From Candidatus Krumholzibacteriota bacterium (GTDB taxonomy: Bacteria > Krumholzibacteriota > Krumholzibacteriia > LZORAL124-64-63), in the NCBI GenBank assembly GCA_024275485.1, contig JAJRZA010000022.1:42118-106117 (forward strand): a DNA stretch of 64,000 bases, written 5' to 3'. Within the stretch, counting starts at the first letter, position 1, and the number at the start of each line of letters is the position of its first letter. A program made the translations under genes and the position numbers. Positions 35,492 through 44,431 of the stretch are shown piece by piece. The notes under the pieces were generated by a model that was not told the origin of the DNA, did no database searches, and was given only the letters and a program-made list of their open reading frames with translations.

Positions 35492-36607
35492 ATGGCTACC
35501 ACCAAGACGGACTTCCGTGCCCTTTTTCGGCCGGGCATTCAAGGCACTCGCCCTTATTCTCCAGGCAAACCCATTGCCGAGGTTCAACGGGAATTGGGTC
35601 TGGATGAAGTGATCAAACTGGCCAGTAACGAAAATCCCGAGGGGCCTTTGCCCGAGGTGCTTGAAGCCGTCAACAAGGCCCTCCTGAAAATCAATCGTTA
35701 CCCCGACGCCTCCTGTTTTGATCTTACCCGAAGGCTGTCCCAGCATCTTGAGGTGGCTCCCGAAAGCATCATTTTCGGCAATGGCAGCAATGAAGTCATC
35801 GACATGCTTATCCGCTCCCTGGTCAGCCCTGGGGAAAACGTGGTCTTCAGCCACCACAGCTTTATCGTATACGCCATCAGCACCGGAGTTCATTTCGAAT
35901 GCGGCCGGCCGGTGCCCCTCGATGACCAGGACAAGCACGACCTGCAAGCCATGGCCTACCAGGTGGATAATAAGACCAAACTGGTCATCATCTGCAATCC
36001 CAACAATCCTACCGGGACCTACAACACCGCCAATGAATTTGATGAGTTTCTGGAACGCATTCCCGACGATGTCATTGTCGCCATGGATGAGGCCTATTAC
36101 GAGTACGTGACAGCGGACGATTATCCTCAGACCCTGCCTATGCTGCAGGAGCATCCCAACCTGGTGATTCTACGTACTTTCAGCAAAATACACAGCTTGG
36201 CAGGATTGCGGGTGGGATACGGTGTCGGACATCCGGACTTGATCGGGGAAGTACACAAAACCCGGGAGCCATTCAACGTCAACATGCTGAGTCAGGCCGC
36301 TGCCATTGCCTGCCTTGAAAATTGGCACGAAGTTGCCGGACGCCGCCAGCGCAATCGAGAACGGATGAATGCACTGGCCAAAGGATTGACCGAACTCGGA
36401 TTTACGGTGGTGCCCAGTCAAACCAATTTTATTTTGGTGCGGTGTGATGGGGATGCTGGTAAATTGACCAACGAATTGTTACACAAGGGTGTCATCGTAC
36501 GCCCCATGGATGCATTTGGCCTTGGTGAAGGAACTTTGCGGATCAGCGTCGGGCTGTCCGCGGAGAACCAGGCCTGTCTGACCGCTCTCAAGGAGATCCT
36601 GAGCTGA
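35492..36607 (+). CDS. hisC: Histidinol-phosphate aminotransferase family (may also serve aromatic amino acids)
   Basis: A 371-residue PLP enzyme of fold type I. Substrate and cofactor motifs: KLASNENPEGP, GNGSNEVIDML, NPNNPTGTY, MDEAYYEY and the PLP Lys in RTFSKIHSLAGLRVGYG; RISVG near the end binds the phosphate or carboxylate. It converts imidazole acetol-phosphate to histidinol-phosphate. HisC-family enzymes often also transaminate phenylpyruvate and hydroxyphenylpyruvate, and here the next gene is a DAHP synthase with no other his gene near, so an aromatic role is a fair inference. The ATG has GGGGA upstream; the stop shares one base with the aroF start. Confidence 0.9.
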   Translation: MATTKTDFRALFRPGIQGTRPYSPGKPIAEVQRELGLDEVIKLASNENPEGPLPEVLEAVNKALLKINRYPDASCFDLTRRLSQHLEVAPESIIFGNGSNEVIDMLIRSLVSPGENVVFSHHSFIVYAISTGVHFECGRPVPLDDQDKHDLQAMAYQVDNKTKLVIICNPNNPTGTYNTANEFDEFLERIPDDVIVAMDEAYYEYVTADDYPQTLPMLQEHPNLVILRTFSKIHSLAGLRVGYGVGHPDLIGEVHKTREPFNVNMLSQAAAIACLENWHEVAGRRQRNRERMNALAKGLTELGFTVVPSQTNFILVRCDGDAGKLTNELLHKGVIVRPMDAFGLGEGTLRISVGLSAENQACLTALKEILS

Positions 36608-37446
36608 TGACCTCCGCACAGCCTGAAAAGAAAAAGGCGTTGGCCTATCGCCAGACCGGACAGCCGGACACACTGGTCAATGTGGGAGCCAATGTTTGTT
36701 TCGGGGCCGAAAAAATCGTCCTCATTGGTGGACCGTGTGCGGTGGAGAGCCAAAAGCAGATTACCGATACCGCCCGGGCTGTGGCCGAAGCCGGCGCGGT
36801 GATGCTACGCGGTGGGGCCTGGAAACCCCGGACCAGTCCCTATGATTTTCAGGGCTTGAAAGAAGAAGGCCTGTTGATGTTGGCCCAGGCGCGTCAAGAA
36901 ACCGGGCTACCCATCGTCACGGAGGTACTTGATCCGCGGGATGTGGAAAAAGTTGGGGAAGTTGCCGATATGCTGCAGATCGGCAGCCGCAGTGTGCAGA
37001 ATTTTCCTCTGCTCAGAGAGGTGGGGATCAGTGGGAAACCCGTTCTGCTGAAACGTGGCATGATGACCACTATTGAAGAATGGCTGGACGCCGCCGAGTA
37101 TGTTCTGGCCGCCGGCAACAGCAACGTGGTTTTGTGCGAACGCGGAATCCGTACTTTTGATACAGCCCTGCGCAATACCCTCGATGTGTGTGCCGTGGCG
37201 GTTCTCAAGCATATAACCCACCTGCCGGTGATAGTGGACCCCAGCCACGCGGCGGGAGATTTTCGATATGTCGTCGCTCTCGCCCGGGCTGCCGTAGCCG
37301 TCGGGGCCGATGGTTTGTTGGTGGAAAGCCACTGGCGTCCTGCCGAAGCTTTGAGTGACGCCAACCAGAGCCTCACTCCTGGACAGTTTCAGGAACTGAC
37401 CACTGAATGCCGGGCCGTGGCCACTGCCATTGGGCGCACTCTTTGA
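36607..37446 (+). CDS. aroF: 3-deoxy-7-phosphoheptulonate (DAHP) synthase, type I-beta
   Basis: A 279-residue enzyme joining PEP and erythrose-4-phosphate at the entry of the shikimate pathway. IGGPCAVES (metal and PEP site), MLRGGAWKPRTSPYDFQG, QIGSRSVQNFPLL, LLKRGM, and the metal ligands in VDPSHAAG and VESHWRP place it with the KDO8P-synthase-like I-beta group. It has no N-terminal ACT-type regulatory domain and no fused chorismate mutase, so feedback control by a built-in domain is not evident. One-base overlaps with hisC and cmk/plsC suggest tight coupling. Confidence 0.92.
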   Translation: MTSAQPEKKKALAYRQTGQPDTLVNVGANVCFGAEKIVLIGGPCAVESQKQITDTARAVAEAGAVMLRGGAWKPRTSPYDFQGLKEEGLLMLAQARQETGLPIVTEVLDPRDVEKVGEVADMLQIGSRSVQNFPLLREVGISGKPVLLKRGMMTTIEEWLDAAEYVLAAGNSNVVLCERGIRTFDTALRNTLDVCAVAVLKHITHLPVIVDPSHAAGDFRYVVALARAAVAVGADGLLVESHWRPAEALSDANQSLTPGQFQELTTECRAVATAIGRTL

Positions 37447-38921
37447 TGGCGAACTTCCCTGTCGCATCCTGGGAGCATCTTACAGACGACCTCTTGCCTT
37501 CGGATGCCGTCATTGCTATCGACGGGCCTGCCGGTTCAGGCAAAAGCTCCACCGCCAAGGCTTTGGCCAAACGCTTCAATCTTCTTTATATCGACACCGG
37601 AGCAATGTATCGCGCCCTGACTTTGGCCGCTCTGAAGGGTGAGATTGACTGTTCCGAAGAAAACCTCCTGGTTGAACTGGCTTCTTCGTCCAGCCTGGAG
37701 CTGAAGACCGGCCGTGGAGAAATTGGTGTTTTCTGGAATGGGGAAGATGTTTCCCTGGCCATCAGAAATCCGGAAGTGGATGCCATGGTCTCATTGGTGG
37801 CATCGCACGGCGGAGTCAGAAATATCATGGTCAAATATCAGCAGGCCCTTGGCAGGCGTGGTGGGGTGGTCATGGAAGGCCGGGATATAGGCAGTGTCGT
37901 CTTTCCGCTGGCCACGGCCAAGATTTTTCTGCATGCCACTCTTGAAGCCCGGGTGGATCGGCGATTCAAACAAAACCAGCAGCGTGGCCACCAGGTGAGC
38001 CACGAGGAATTGACCGAAGAACTTGCCCGCCGGGACAAGAAATACAGTGAACGAGCCACCAGTCCGCTGGTCATCAGCCCCGATGCCCATGTGATTGACA
38101 GCAGTGGAATGAGTCTTGATCAACAGAATGACGCCTGCGCCCTGGCCTGCCTGGTCAACCCCGCCTTGGACCTTGAATTGGACACTGATCTGGAAACCGC
38201 CCTGCGGGAAATACCCGGCAATTACCGATTTGCCTATGCCATCATGAATGGTCTCAGCCGATTTTTCGGCATGAAGGAAGTGAACTGCCAGGGAAAAGCC
38301 GTGCCTAGAGGCTGTATTTTGGCATCCAATCACGTGAGCCTATGGGATCCGCCTTTGGTGGGTTCCACATTCCGTCGTTTCAGGGTCCATACCCTGGCCA
38401 AAGCCGAACTTTTTCGTATCTGGCCTCTCGGGGCCCTTTTCAGGTGGGTTGACAGCATTCCCATCAAGCGTAAGGGCTTTGACGGCACCGCCTTCAATTT
38501 GGCTTCAGAATCACTTTTGGCAGGCAACAACCTCCTGATTTTTCCCGAGGGAACAAGAAGGGCCATTGGTTTTCCGGGGCCGGTGCGCAATGGTCTGGGT
38601 ATCCTTGTTCAGGCCACTCGTGCCCCCATGGTACCAATTTTCATCAGGGGCAGTTACGGACGATGCCCCATGGGTTCCCAACTTTCTCCCCTGGAAATCA
38701 GTCATGGCCCGGTAATTCGCTGGCACGGGCTGGACGCCCTGTTGGAAACCACGGATCGCAAGGAAGTGAGCCGCCGCATCGCCAGGTTGTGTCAATCTGC
38801 TTTCGAGGAGCTTCAAGCTCGAAGTTTTGATCGTATTTCGCAAACCGACTTTGAAAAGAAAGTGGGGTGCAAGCAGTTGAAAAAGTTTGCACTCCGTCAA
38901 AAAAAGGTATTCGGAACCTAA
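37446..38921 (+). CDS. cmk: Fused cytidylate kinase and 1-acylglycerol-3-phosphate acyltransferase (Cmk-PlsC)
   Basis: A 491-residue two-domain protein in a single open frame. Residues about 22-235 are CMP kinase: AIDGPAGSGKSSTAKALA P-loop, YIDTGAMYRALTL, VMEGRDIGSVVFP and the lid RRFKQNQQRG. Residues about 255-470 are a PlsC-type acyltransferase: NHVSLWDPP (HX4D catalytic pair, His near 296), then FPEGTRR near 365 and VPIFIRGS. The first half phosphorylates CMP and dCMP; the second acylates lysophosphatidate at the inner membrane. Cmk supplies CDP and ultimately CTP, which CDP-diacylglycerol synthesis uses together with PlsC's product. The ATG overlaps aroF by one base. The usual cmk-rpsA adjacency is kept. 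Confidence 0.92.
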   Translation: MANFPVASWEHLTDDLLPSDAVIAIDGPAGSGKSSTAKALAKRFNLLYIDTGAMYRALTLAALKGEIDCSEENLLVELASSSSLELKTGRGEIGVFWNGEDVSLAIRNPEVDAMVSLVASHGGVRNIMVKYQQALGRRGGVVMEGRDIGSVVFPLATAKIFLHATLEARVDRRFKQNQQRGHQVSHEELTEELARRDKKYSERATSPLVISPDAHVIDSSGMSLDQQNDACALACLVNPALDLELDTDLETALREIPGNYRFAYAIMNGLSRFFGMKEVNCQGKAVPRGCILASNHVSLWDPPLVGSTFRRFRVHTLAKAELFRIWPLGALFRWVDSIPIKRKGFDGTAFNLASESLLAGNNLLIFPEGTRRAIGFPGPVRNGLGILVQATRAPMVPIFIRGSYGRCPMGSQLSPLEISHGPVIRWHGLDALLETTDRKEVSRRIARLCQSAFEELQARSFDRISQTDFEKKVGCKQLKKFALRQKKVFGT

Positions 38922-38938
38922 TCGGTTGCATGGAACCG

Positions 38939-38969
38939 TTGAAGACTCCCGGACTTTGCCAAATATACT
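38939..38969 (+). promoter_or_regulatory. Promoter candidate for rpsA
   Basis: TTGAAG at 38939-38944 and TATACT at 38964-38969 are separated by 19 bases. The -10 box is close to consensus; the spacing is long. It lies in the 151-base gap between cmk/plsC and rpsA. Confidence 0.45.
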
Positions 38970-38978
38970 CCCTGAAAC

Positions 38979-39000
38979 GCCTTGCGCCCTGGCTCAAGGC
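38979..39000 (+). other. Hairpin in the rpsA leader
   Basis: GCCTTG (38979-38984) pairs with CAAGGC (38995-39000) around a ten-base loop in the presumed rpsA 5' leader. S1 is known to regulate its own message through leader structure in Escherichia coli; a similar role here is only inferred. Confidence 0.35.
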
Positions 39001-39072
39001 CAACTATCTTTCTTTGCTCATCGGACCAGTCAGGGCCCGGTGTATCATTATGTCACTAGGAGGCAATCTTTC

Positions 39073-41151
39073 ATGACCACCAACCCCAATCCCGGGTCCG
39101 AGGAAAATCACGAGGAAGCCGCAAAGGCTCCCGTGCCAACTTTGGACGAAACTCCCAACCCTATTGAGGAGACTGAAGAGAAGGAAAGCCATCATGCGGC
39201 TGCCGAAGTTCTTCCGACTCCCGCTGCTCCCAAACTGAGCACTAGTTTCGATCCCAACAGCATTGTCAACCTTGATTTCCGCGAGGAAGAAGGCGAAGAC
39301 GACGATCTGAGTTTCGACGACATGCTGGCTCTGATGAACCAGTACGAAGAAACACTGACTGATATCCAGGAAGGCCAGATCCTTCCGGGTACCGTCATCG
39401 AAGTGCGTGAGAACGAAGTTCTGCTCAACATCGGCTTCAAGAGTGAAGGCGTGATCGACCTCAACGAGTTCAGCAACACCACTGTGGCTGAGGGCGATAC
39501 TTTCGACGTTTTCCTGGAGAAACTGGAAAATCAGGATGGCCTGGTTGTTCTGTCCAAGGAACGCGCCGACTTCCTGAAAGTCTGGGACAAGATCAAGGTT
39601 GCCCACGAAGCCGGCGACATCGTCACCGGTAAGGTCGACCGACGGATCAAGGGTGGATTGGTGGTCAAGTTGTGGGGCGTGGATACCTTCCTGCCCGGCA
39701 GCCAGGTTGCCCTGCGCCAGGTACCGAACCTGGAAGATATGATCGGCGAAGAAATCAACTGCCGTATCATCAAGAAGAACAAGCGTCGTCGGAACGTGGT
39801 TGTTTCGCGCCGCATCGTGCTCGAACTGGAGCGCGAAGACAAGAAACGCAGCCTGATCTCCGAACTGGAGAAGGGGCAGGTCCGTATGGGTATAGTCAAG
39901 AACATCACCGACTTCGGTGCGTTTGTTGACCTCGGCGGCATCGATGGTCTGTTGCACATCACCGACCTGAGTTGGGGGCGTGTCACGCACCCCAGTGAAG
40001 TTGTCGGCATCGGTCAGGAGATCGAAGTCAAGGTGCTGGACTTCGAGGAAGAACGCGAACGCATCAGCCTGGGTCTGAAGCAACTTCAGAACTACCCCTG
40101 GGACGATGTCGAAGCCAAGTATCCCGAAGAAAGCGTCGTGCGTGGTCGCGTTGTTTCGATCACCAACTACGGTGCCTTTGTGGAACTGGAGAAGGGTGTC
40201 GAAGGTCTCATCCATATCAGTGAGATGAGCTGGACCCGCCACATCAAGCACCCGAGCAAGGTCGTCAGCATCGGTGACGAAGTTGACGTGATGGTGCTCA
40301 AAATCGACAAGCAGAACGAAAAGATCAGCCTCGGTCTCAAGCAATGCGAGAGCGACCCCTGGCTGACCCTGATCGAACGCTACCCCGTTGGCTCGACCAT
40401 CGACGGCAAGGTGCGCAACCTAACCGACTTCGGTGCCTTTGTTGAAGTGGAAGAAGGCATCGACGGGCTGGTTCACATCTCCGATATGAGCTGGACCCGC
40501 CGCGTTCGCCATCCCAAGGAGTTGCTCAAACGTGGTGACGAGATCACCGTGCAGATCCTGGACATCGACGCCAACAAGCGCCGCATCAGCCTGGGTATCA
40601 AGCAGATGCAGGAAAACCCCTGGCCGAACCTGGCCGAGGAGTACCCCATCGGTCGTGAACTCGAGGGTGCCGTCAGCCGCATGCTCGACCATGGCGTGAT
40701 CGTCTCCATGGGGGAAGATCTGGAAGGCTTTGTGCCTCTCGGTCATATCGGTATCCCCAAGCTGGATAAACCCCAGTACTACCTCAAGGAAGGCGAAGAT
40801 GTTGTGGTCAAGGTGATCAAAATGGACACCGAGAACCGTCGCATCGTTCTTTCCATTGCCGAACGGCTCAAAGATGACGGTGATGAGATTCTTGAAGCCT
40901 TCATCGAAGCTCACCCTCGTCTTGAAGACGTTGTTGCGGCCGACCTGGAAGCTGAAGCTGCTGAAAAAGCCACCGGAGGTTCAAAAGGAACTGAAGATGC
41001 AGCGACATCTGACGATTATGATGCCGCTGAAGCAAATATAGAGTCTGAGGTTGCCAAGGTCTCTGAAGCTGTTGAGGTTGCTGCTGAAGCTCCTGAAGCG
41101 GCCAAGGAACAGGAAGAAGCTGAAAAGCCCAAGGACGAGGCCGGCGAGTAA
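39073..41151 (+). CDS. rpsA: 30S ribosomal protein S1, with acidic N- and C-terminal extensions
   Basis: A 692-residue protein that helps the 30S subunit bind and unfold mRNA. Six S1 (OB-fold) repeats lie between about 95 and 620. The last four show the strong repeat pattern VxxITxFGAFVxLxxGxxGLxHxSxxSW, while the first two are divergent, as in all six-repeat S1 proteins. An acidic N-terminal stretch of about 90 residues and a C-terminal tail of about 75 residues rich in Ala and Glu make it longer than the about 550-residue Escherichia coli form. ATG 39073 follows a perfect AGGAGG; the open frame reaches back to 38887 but lacks a ribosome site there. Two hairpins follow the gene. Confidence 0.95.
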   Translation: MTTNPNPGSEENHEEAAKAPVPTLDETPNPIEETEEKESHHAAAEVLPTPAAPKLSTSFDPNSIVNLDFREEEGEDDDLSFDDMLALMNQYEETLTDIQEGQILPGTVIEVRENEVLLNIGFKSEGVIDLNEFSNTTVAEGDTFDVFLEKLENQDGLVVLSKERADFLKVWDKIKVAHEAGDIVTGKVDRRIKGGLVVKLWGVDTFLPGSQVALRQVPNLEDMIGEEINCRIIKKNKRRRNVVVSRRIVLELEREDKKRSLISELEKGQVRMGIVKNITDFGAFVDLGGIDGLLHITDLSWGRVTHPSEVVGIGQEIEVKVLDFEEERERISLGLKQLQNYPWDDVEAKYPEESVVRGRVVSITNYGAFVELEKGVEGLIHISEMSWTRHIKHPSKVVSIGDEVDVMVLKIDKQNEKISLGLKQCESDPWLTLIERYPVGSTIDGKVRNLTDFGAFVEVEEGIDGLVHISDMSWTRRVRHPKELLKRGDEITVQILDIDANKRRISLGIKQMQENPWPNLAEEYPIGRELEGAVSRMLDHGVIVSMGEDLEGFVPLGHIGIPKLDKPQYYLKEGEDVVVKVIKMDTENRRIVLSIAERLKDDGDEILEAFIEAHPRLEDVVAADLEAEAAEKATGGSKGTEDAATSDDYDAAEANIESEVAKVSEAVEVAAEAPEAAKEQEEAEKPKDEAGE

Positions 41152-41153
41152 GA

Positions 41154-41183
41154 AACAGCCGGGAAGAGAAATTCCCGGTTGTT
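41154..41183 (+). terminator. First hairpin after rpsA
   Basis: AACAGCCGGGAA pairs with TTCCCGGTTGTT (12 pairs, one G-T) around GAGAAA, starting 3 bases after the rpsA stop. Only short T clusters lie in the 3' arm. Confidence 0.6.
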
Positions 41184-41192
41184 TCGCCTGTG

Positions 41193-41229
41193 AGAGGGGT
41201 GGGGTTTTAACCCCGTCCCTCTTTCTTTT
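41193..41229 (+). terminator. Strong terminator between rpsA and mtaB
   Basis: AGAGGGGTGGGG and CCCCGTCCCTCT form a stem with two G-T pairs around TTTTAA, followed by TTCTTTT. It ends about 25 bases before the mtaB ATG, so mtaB needs read-through or a promoter within this short space. Confidence 0.8.
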
Positions 41230-41253
41230 AACCGTCATGGCGAGGACCCATTC

Positions 41254-42663
41254 ATGAGTGATGACCTGCAACAACTGATGCCTCTGGTATCACTGGATTC
41301 TGCCGATTCTAAGGACCATCAAACAGTCAAGGTCGCCTTCTGGACTCTAGGCTGTCGCCTGAATCAGTACGACACCGAAGGCATCAAAACCGCCATGACG
41401 GGACATTTTGCCGTGGAAGTCGTCCCCTGGAATGAAGCAGCCCATGTTTACGTCCTTAACAGCTGCACCGTCACCCACAAGGCCGATCAGGAATGTCGGC
41501 GCCTCGCTCGTCAGGCCAAGCGTCGCAACCCTCAAAGCAAGGTCATTGTCGCCGGATGTTACGCACAAACCCAACCCGAGGCCCTCACCAGAATCATCGA
41601 AATTGACGGAGTGGTGGGCAACGCCAACAAGGACGATGTGGCCGAGTGGCTGCCCCGGGTTCTGGGCAATGATCATCCCCTGCTGGCCGTTGATGAATTC
41701 ACCGACAATCCGGTCTTCGACTCGCCCCTGATTGAAACTTTCACTGGACACAGCCGTGCGTTCGTCAAAATTCAGGATGGTTGCAATTTGCGTTGCACCT
41801 ACTGTTTGATATGGAAGGCGCGTGGTCCCGGGCGTTCCCGCAGCGAGCTGGACGTGATCAACCAGCTGCAAAAACTCGTAGACAGTGGTTATCACGAAGC
41901 CATTTTGGCCGGTATTCACCTCGGTGGATACGGGAGGGATTTGGCTTCCAGAACACCCCTGGTCAAATTGCTCGAAAAAGTATTGGTGGAATTTCCCGAG
42001 TTGCGTATTCGTCTGAGCAGCATCCATCCCAATGAAGTCAGCGAAGAATTGCTGGCTTTGTTTCGGGAATATTCAAACCTGCGACCGCATCTTCATATGA
42101 GCCTGCAAAGCGGTAGCAGCAGTGTCTTGAAACGTATGAAACGGCCATATCGAAGTAAACGGGCCTGGGAAGCCATGCGCCAGGTTGACGAAACTTTGCC
42201 TGATTTCGGCATCGGTGCCGATATCATCGTCGGGTTTCCCGGCGAAACTGATGAAGAGTTCGAAGAAACCCGTCGCCTGGTGGAGGAAATGCCCTTTAGT
42301 TATCTGCATGTCTTTCGCTTCTCAAAGCGGCCCGGAACTCCGGCCGCCGACATGCCCGATCAGGTACCTCCGGCAGTCATTGCCAAACGCAGCACTATTT
42401 TGCGCGAACTGGCAGCCGGTAAAAAGGCTCGTTTTGAAAGGACAATGATCGGCACCGAACGTGAATTGATCATCGAGTCCGAAGGTGCACGATCCGGTTT
42501 CAGGAACGCCACCGCAGACAACTACGCCACCGTCCTGGTCAGGGGCCATTTGCCGGCTGGGACCTTGGCCCTGGTAAAGATTGAAAACATGGTCGATGGC
42601 ATCCTTTCCGGTGTCGTTTCCAAAGTCATCCATGAAGCCCAAGGAGTGAACCCCGTTGGCTGA
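41254..42663 (+). CDS. mtaB: tRNA N6-threonylcarbamoyladenosine(37) methylthiotransferase MtaB
   Basis: A 469-residue radical-SAM methylthiotransferase forming ms2t6A37 in ANN-decoding tRNAs. An N-terminal UPF0004 domain carries its cluster cysteines in LGCRLNQYDTE, NSCTVTHKAD and AGCYAQTQPE. The radical-SAM CxxxCxxC is CNLRCTYC, and a C-terminal TRAM domain ends the protein. The sequence TLGCRLNQ, with Leu-Asn rather than the QMN of MiaB, supports MtaB. It starts at ATG 41254 with GAGGA upstream and overlaps miaB by 8 bases. Having mtaB and miaB back to back suggests coordinated A37 thiolation. Confidence 0.92.
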   Translation: MSDDLQQLMPLVSLDSADSKDHQTVKVAFWTLGCRLNQYDTEGIKTAMTGHFAVEVVPWNEAAHVYVLNSCTVTHKADQECRRLARQAKRRNPQSKVIVAGCYAQTQPEALTRIIEIDGVVGNANKDDVAEWLPRVLGNDHPLLAVDEFTDNPVFDSPLIETFTGHSRAFVKIQDGCNLRCTYCLIWKARGPGRSRSELDVINQLQKLVDSGYHEAILAGIHLGGYGRDLASRTPLVKLLEKVLVEFPELRIRLSSIHPNEVSEELLALFREYSNLRPHLHMSLQSGSSSVLKRMKRPYRSKRAWEAMRQVDETLPDFGIGADIIVGFPGETDEEFEETRRLVEEMPFSYLHVFRFSKRPGTPAADMPDQVPPAVIAKRSTILRELAAGKKARFERTMIGTERELIIESEGARSGFRNATADNYATVLVRGHLPAGTLALVKIENMVDGILSGVVSKVIHEAQGVNPVG

Positions 42664-44044
42664 TTTCCAAAGCGAGTTGAAGGCCTTGGCCAAACCCGGC
42701 GATCGCGGGGACGGTTGTCGTGTTTTCATTGAAACCTACGGTTGTCAAATGAATGTCTACGACAGTCAGGCCATCGGCGGTCTGCTGAACAAGGACGGCT
42801 TCGATACCGCAGCCGATATTTTTGAGGCCGATGTCGTCCTGCTCAACACCTGCAGCGTGAGGGAGCTGGCGGAGCACAAAATCATCAGCCGGGTGGGGGA
42901 GATCCGCCGCCAGCGACGCAACGCCCATCTGCCTTCGGTTACAGTTGGGATTTGTGGTTGCATGGCGGAACGCCTTGGCGATGAACTGCAGAAAGGCAAC
43001 AACCGTGTCGACCTGGTGGTGGGTGTGGACAACTACGACAAGCTGCCCGGCATGATCAGTGAATTGATGGCAACCCAAACCGCCACTCGCCGTAAACGCA
43101 CCGCCACCGGTCACCGCACTGACGCTCATTATGTGGCCCCTCCTGTCATCTATCCTGTCAACAACAGCCACCTGGTGACCATTCACAAGGGATGCGATTA
43201 CAAGTGTACCTACTGCATCGTGCCTTACACCCGGGGACCTCAAACCGAGAAATCCCCCCAGGCCATCCTGGAAGAAATCCGCACTCTGGTCGAGACCGGC
43301 GCCACCGAAGTCACCCTCCTCGGTCAAAATGTGACCGCTTACCACTGGCAAAAGGAAATGGATTTTGCCGCCCTGCTGGAAAGTGTTTCGGGCATCGAGG
43401 GATTGCAGCGTATTCGTTTTCTGACCGGACATCCCCGGGACATGCACCAGCACACCATGGATGCCATTGGAGCGTTGGACAAAGTCTGCCCCTGGCTGCA
43501 TCTACCCATCCAGAGCGGTAGCAATGCCATCCTGAAACGTATGAAACGTCTCTACAAGAAGGAAGAATACCTGGAAATGGTGGACTACGCCCGGCAAGTT
43601 GTTCCCGATGTCACTTTCAGCACCGACATCATTGTTGGTTTCCCCGGTGAAACCGAAGAAGATTTTCAGGCTACCCTTGAGGTCCTGCGCAGGGTAAAGT
43701 ACGATCAGATCTTCTCTTTCAAGTACAGCGAGCGGCCAGGTGTGCCCGCTGCCAAACTTGCCGACGACATAGGCACGAATGAGAAGAAGCGTCGTTTGGC
43801 TGAAGTGATGGCTTTGCAGGAGAAAATCTGGAACGTCGAAGCCGCCCGGGAGGTTGGAAAGACCTGGACCGGCATAGTGGAAGCTCCCGCGCGACATCCA
43901 GGGGATTCCTGGAGGGTGCGCACGCCCAACAACCGCAAATTCGTGGTGGCCGACAATTTAATTGATCAGGGTCTGAAAATTGGGGATGAGGTTTCCGCCC
44001 GCATCACCGGTTTTGCCAACACCACGTTCCTGACGGGTGAGTGA
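42656..44044 (+). CDS. miaB: tRNA-2-methylthio-N6-dimethylallyladenosine synthase MiaB
   Basis: A 462-residue radical-SAM enzyme that methylthiolates i6A37 of UNN-decoding tRNAs. The first cluster is bound by cysteines in YGCQMNVYDS, NTCSVRELAEHK and CGCMAERLGD; the SAM cluster by CDYKCTYC followed by IVPYTRG. The C-terminal TRAM domain holds RKFVVADN. Its prenylated substrate is made by MiaA, encoded 10 kb further on in the same direction. Translation starts at TTG 42656, inside the end of mtaB, behind AAGGAG. lapA follows after 45 bases. Confidence 0.96.
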   Translation: MADFQSELKALAKPGDRGDGCRVFIETYGCQMNVYDSQAIGGLLNKDGFDTAADIFEADVVLLNTCSVRELAEHKIISRVGEIRRQRRNAHLPSVTVGICGCMAERLGDELQKGNNRVDLVVGVDNYDKLPGMISELMATQTATRRKRTATGHRTDAHYVAPPVIYPVNNSHLVTIHKGCDYKCTYCIVPYTRGPQTEKSPQAILEEIRTLVETGATEVTLLGQNVTAYHWQKEMDFAALLESVSGIEGLQRIRFLTGHPRDMHQHTMDAIGALDKVCPWLHLPIQSGSNAILKRMKRLYKKEEYLEMVDYARQVVPDVTFSTDIIVGFPGETEEDFQATLEVLRRVKYDQIFSFKYSERPGVPAAKLADDIGTNEKKRRLAEVMALQEKIWNVEAAREVGKTWTGIVEAPARHPGDSWRVRTPNNRKFVVADNLIDQGLKIGDEVSARITGFANTTFLTGE

Positions 44045-44089
44045 TCGCCCCCAGAGAGCGAATCAACCGTTTTCGCAAGGAGATTCATC

Positions 44090-44431
44090 GTGTGGGTTTT
44101 CCGAGGACTGATCTTTGTGGTTCTGCTCTTTGTGCTGGTAATTTTCTTTGTGAGCAACAGCGGCCAAGCCGTGGACCTTAACTTTTTTGGTCACCAGTTT
44201 CTTCAGGTTTCCTTTTACTGGGTAGTGGCAGCCTGTTTCATTCTGGGTTTTGCCACCAGCTTTGTTTTGGCCGCCCTGCGTGAGTTTCGCTTCCAGCGAA
44301 CCATTTCCAAACTGAAAAAAACCCTGGCCCTCAAAGACAAGGAAATTCACAACTTGCGTACGCTGCCTCTGAGTAGGGAATCCGCTTCCGACCAGACGGC
44401 CCTGGAACGAAAGGCAGACGGCGGTGACTGA
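44090..44431 (+). CDS. lapA: LapA-like DUF1049 inner-membrane protein
   Basis: A 113-residue membrane protein with two hydrophobic segments (about 3-22 and 42-63) followed by a charged coiled-coil-like tail. VFFVSNSGQAVDLNFFG-type sequence between the helices is typical of the LapA (DUF1049) family. In enterobacteria LapA acts with LapB in controlling LpxC turnover and LPS assembly. The GTG at 44090 follows AAGGAGA. It overlaps the next gene, a LapB homologue, by 8 bases; this pairing is the best support for the call. Confidence 0.8.
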   Translation: MWVFRGLIFVVLLFVLVIFFVSNSGQAVDLNFFGHQFLQVSFYWVVAACFILGFATSFVLAALREFRFQRTISKLKKTLALKDKEIHNLRTLPLSRESASDQTALERKADGGD

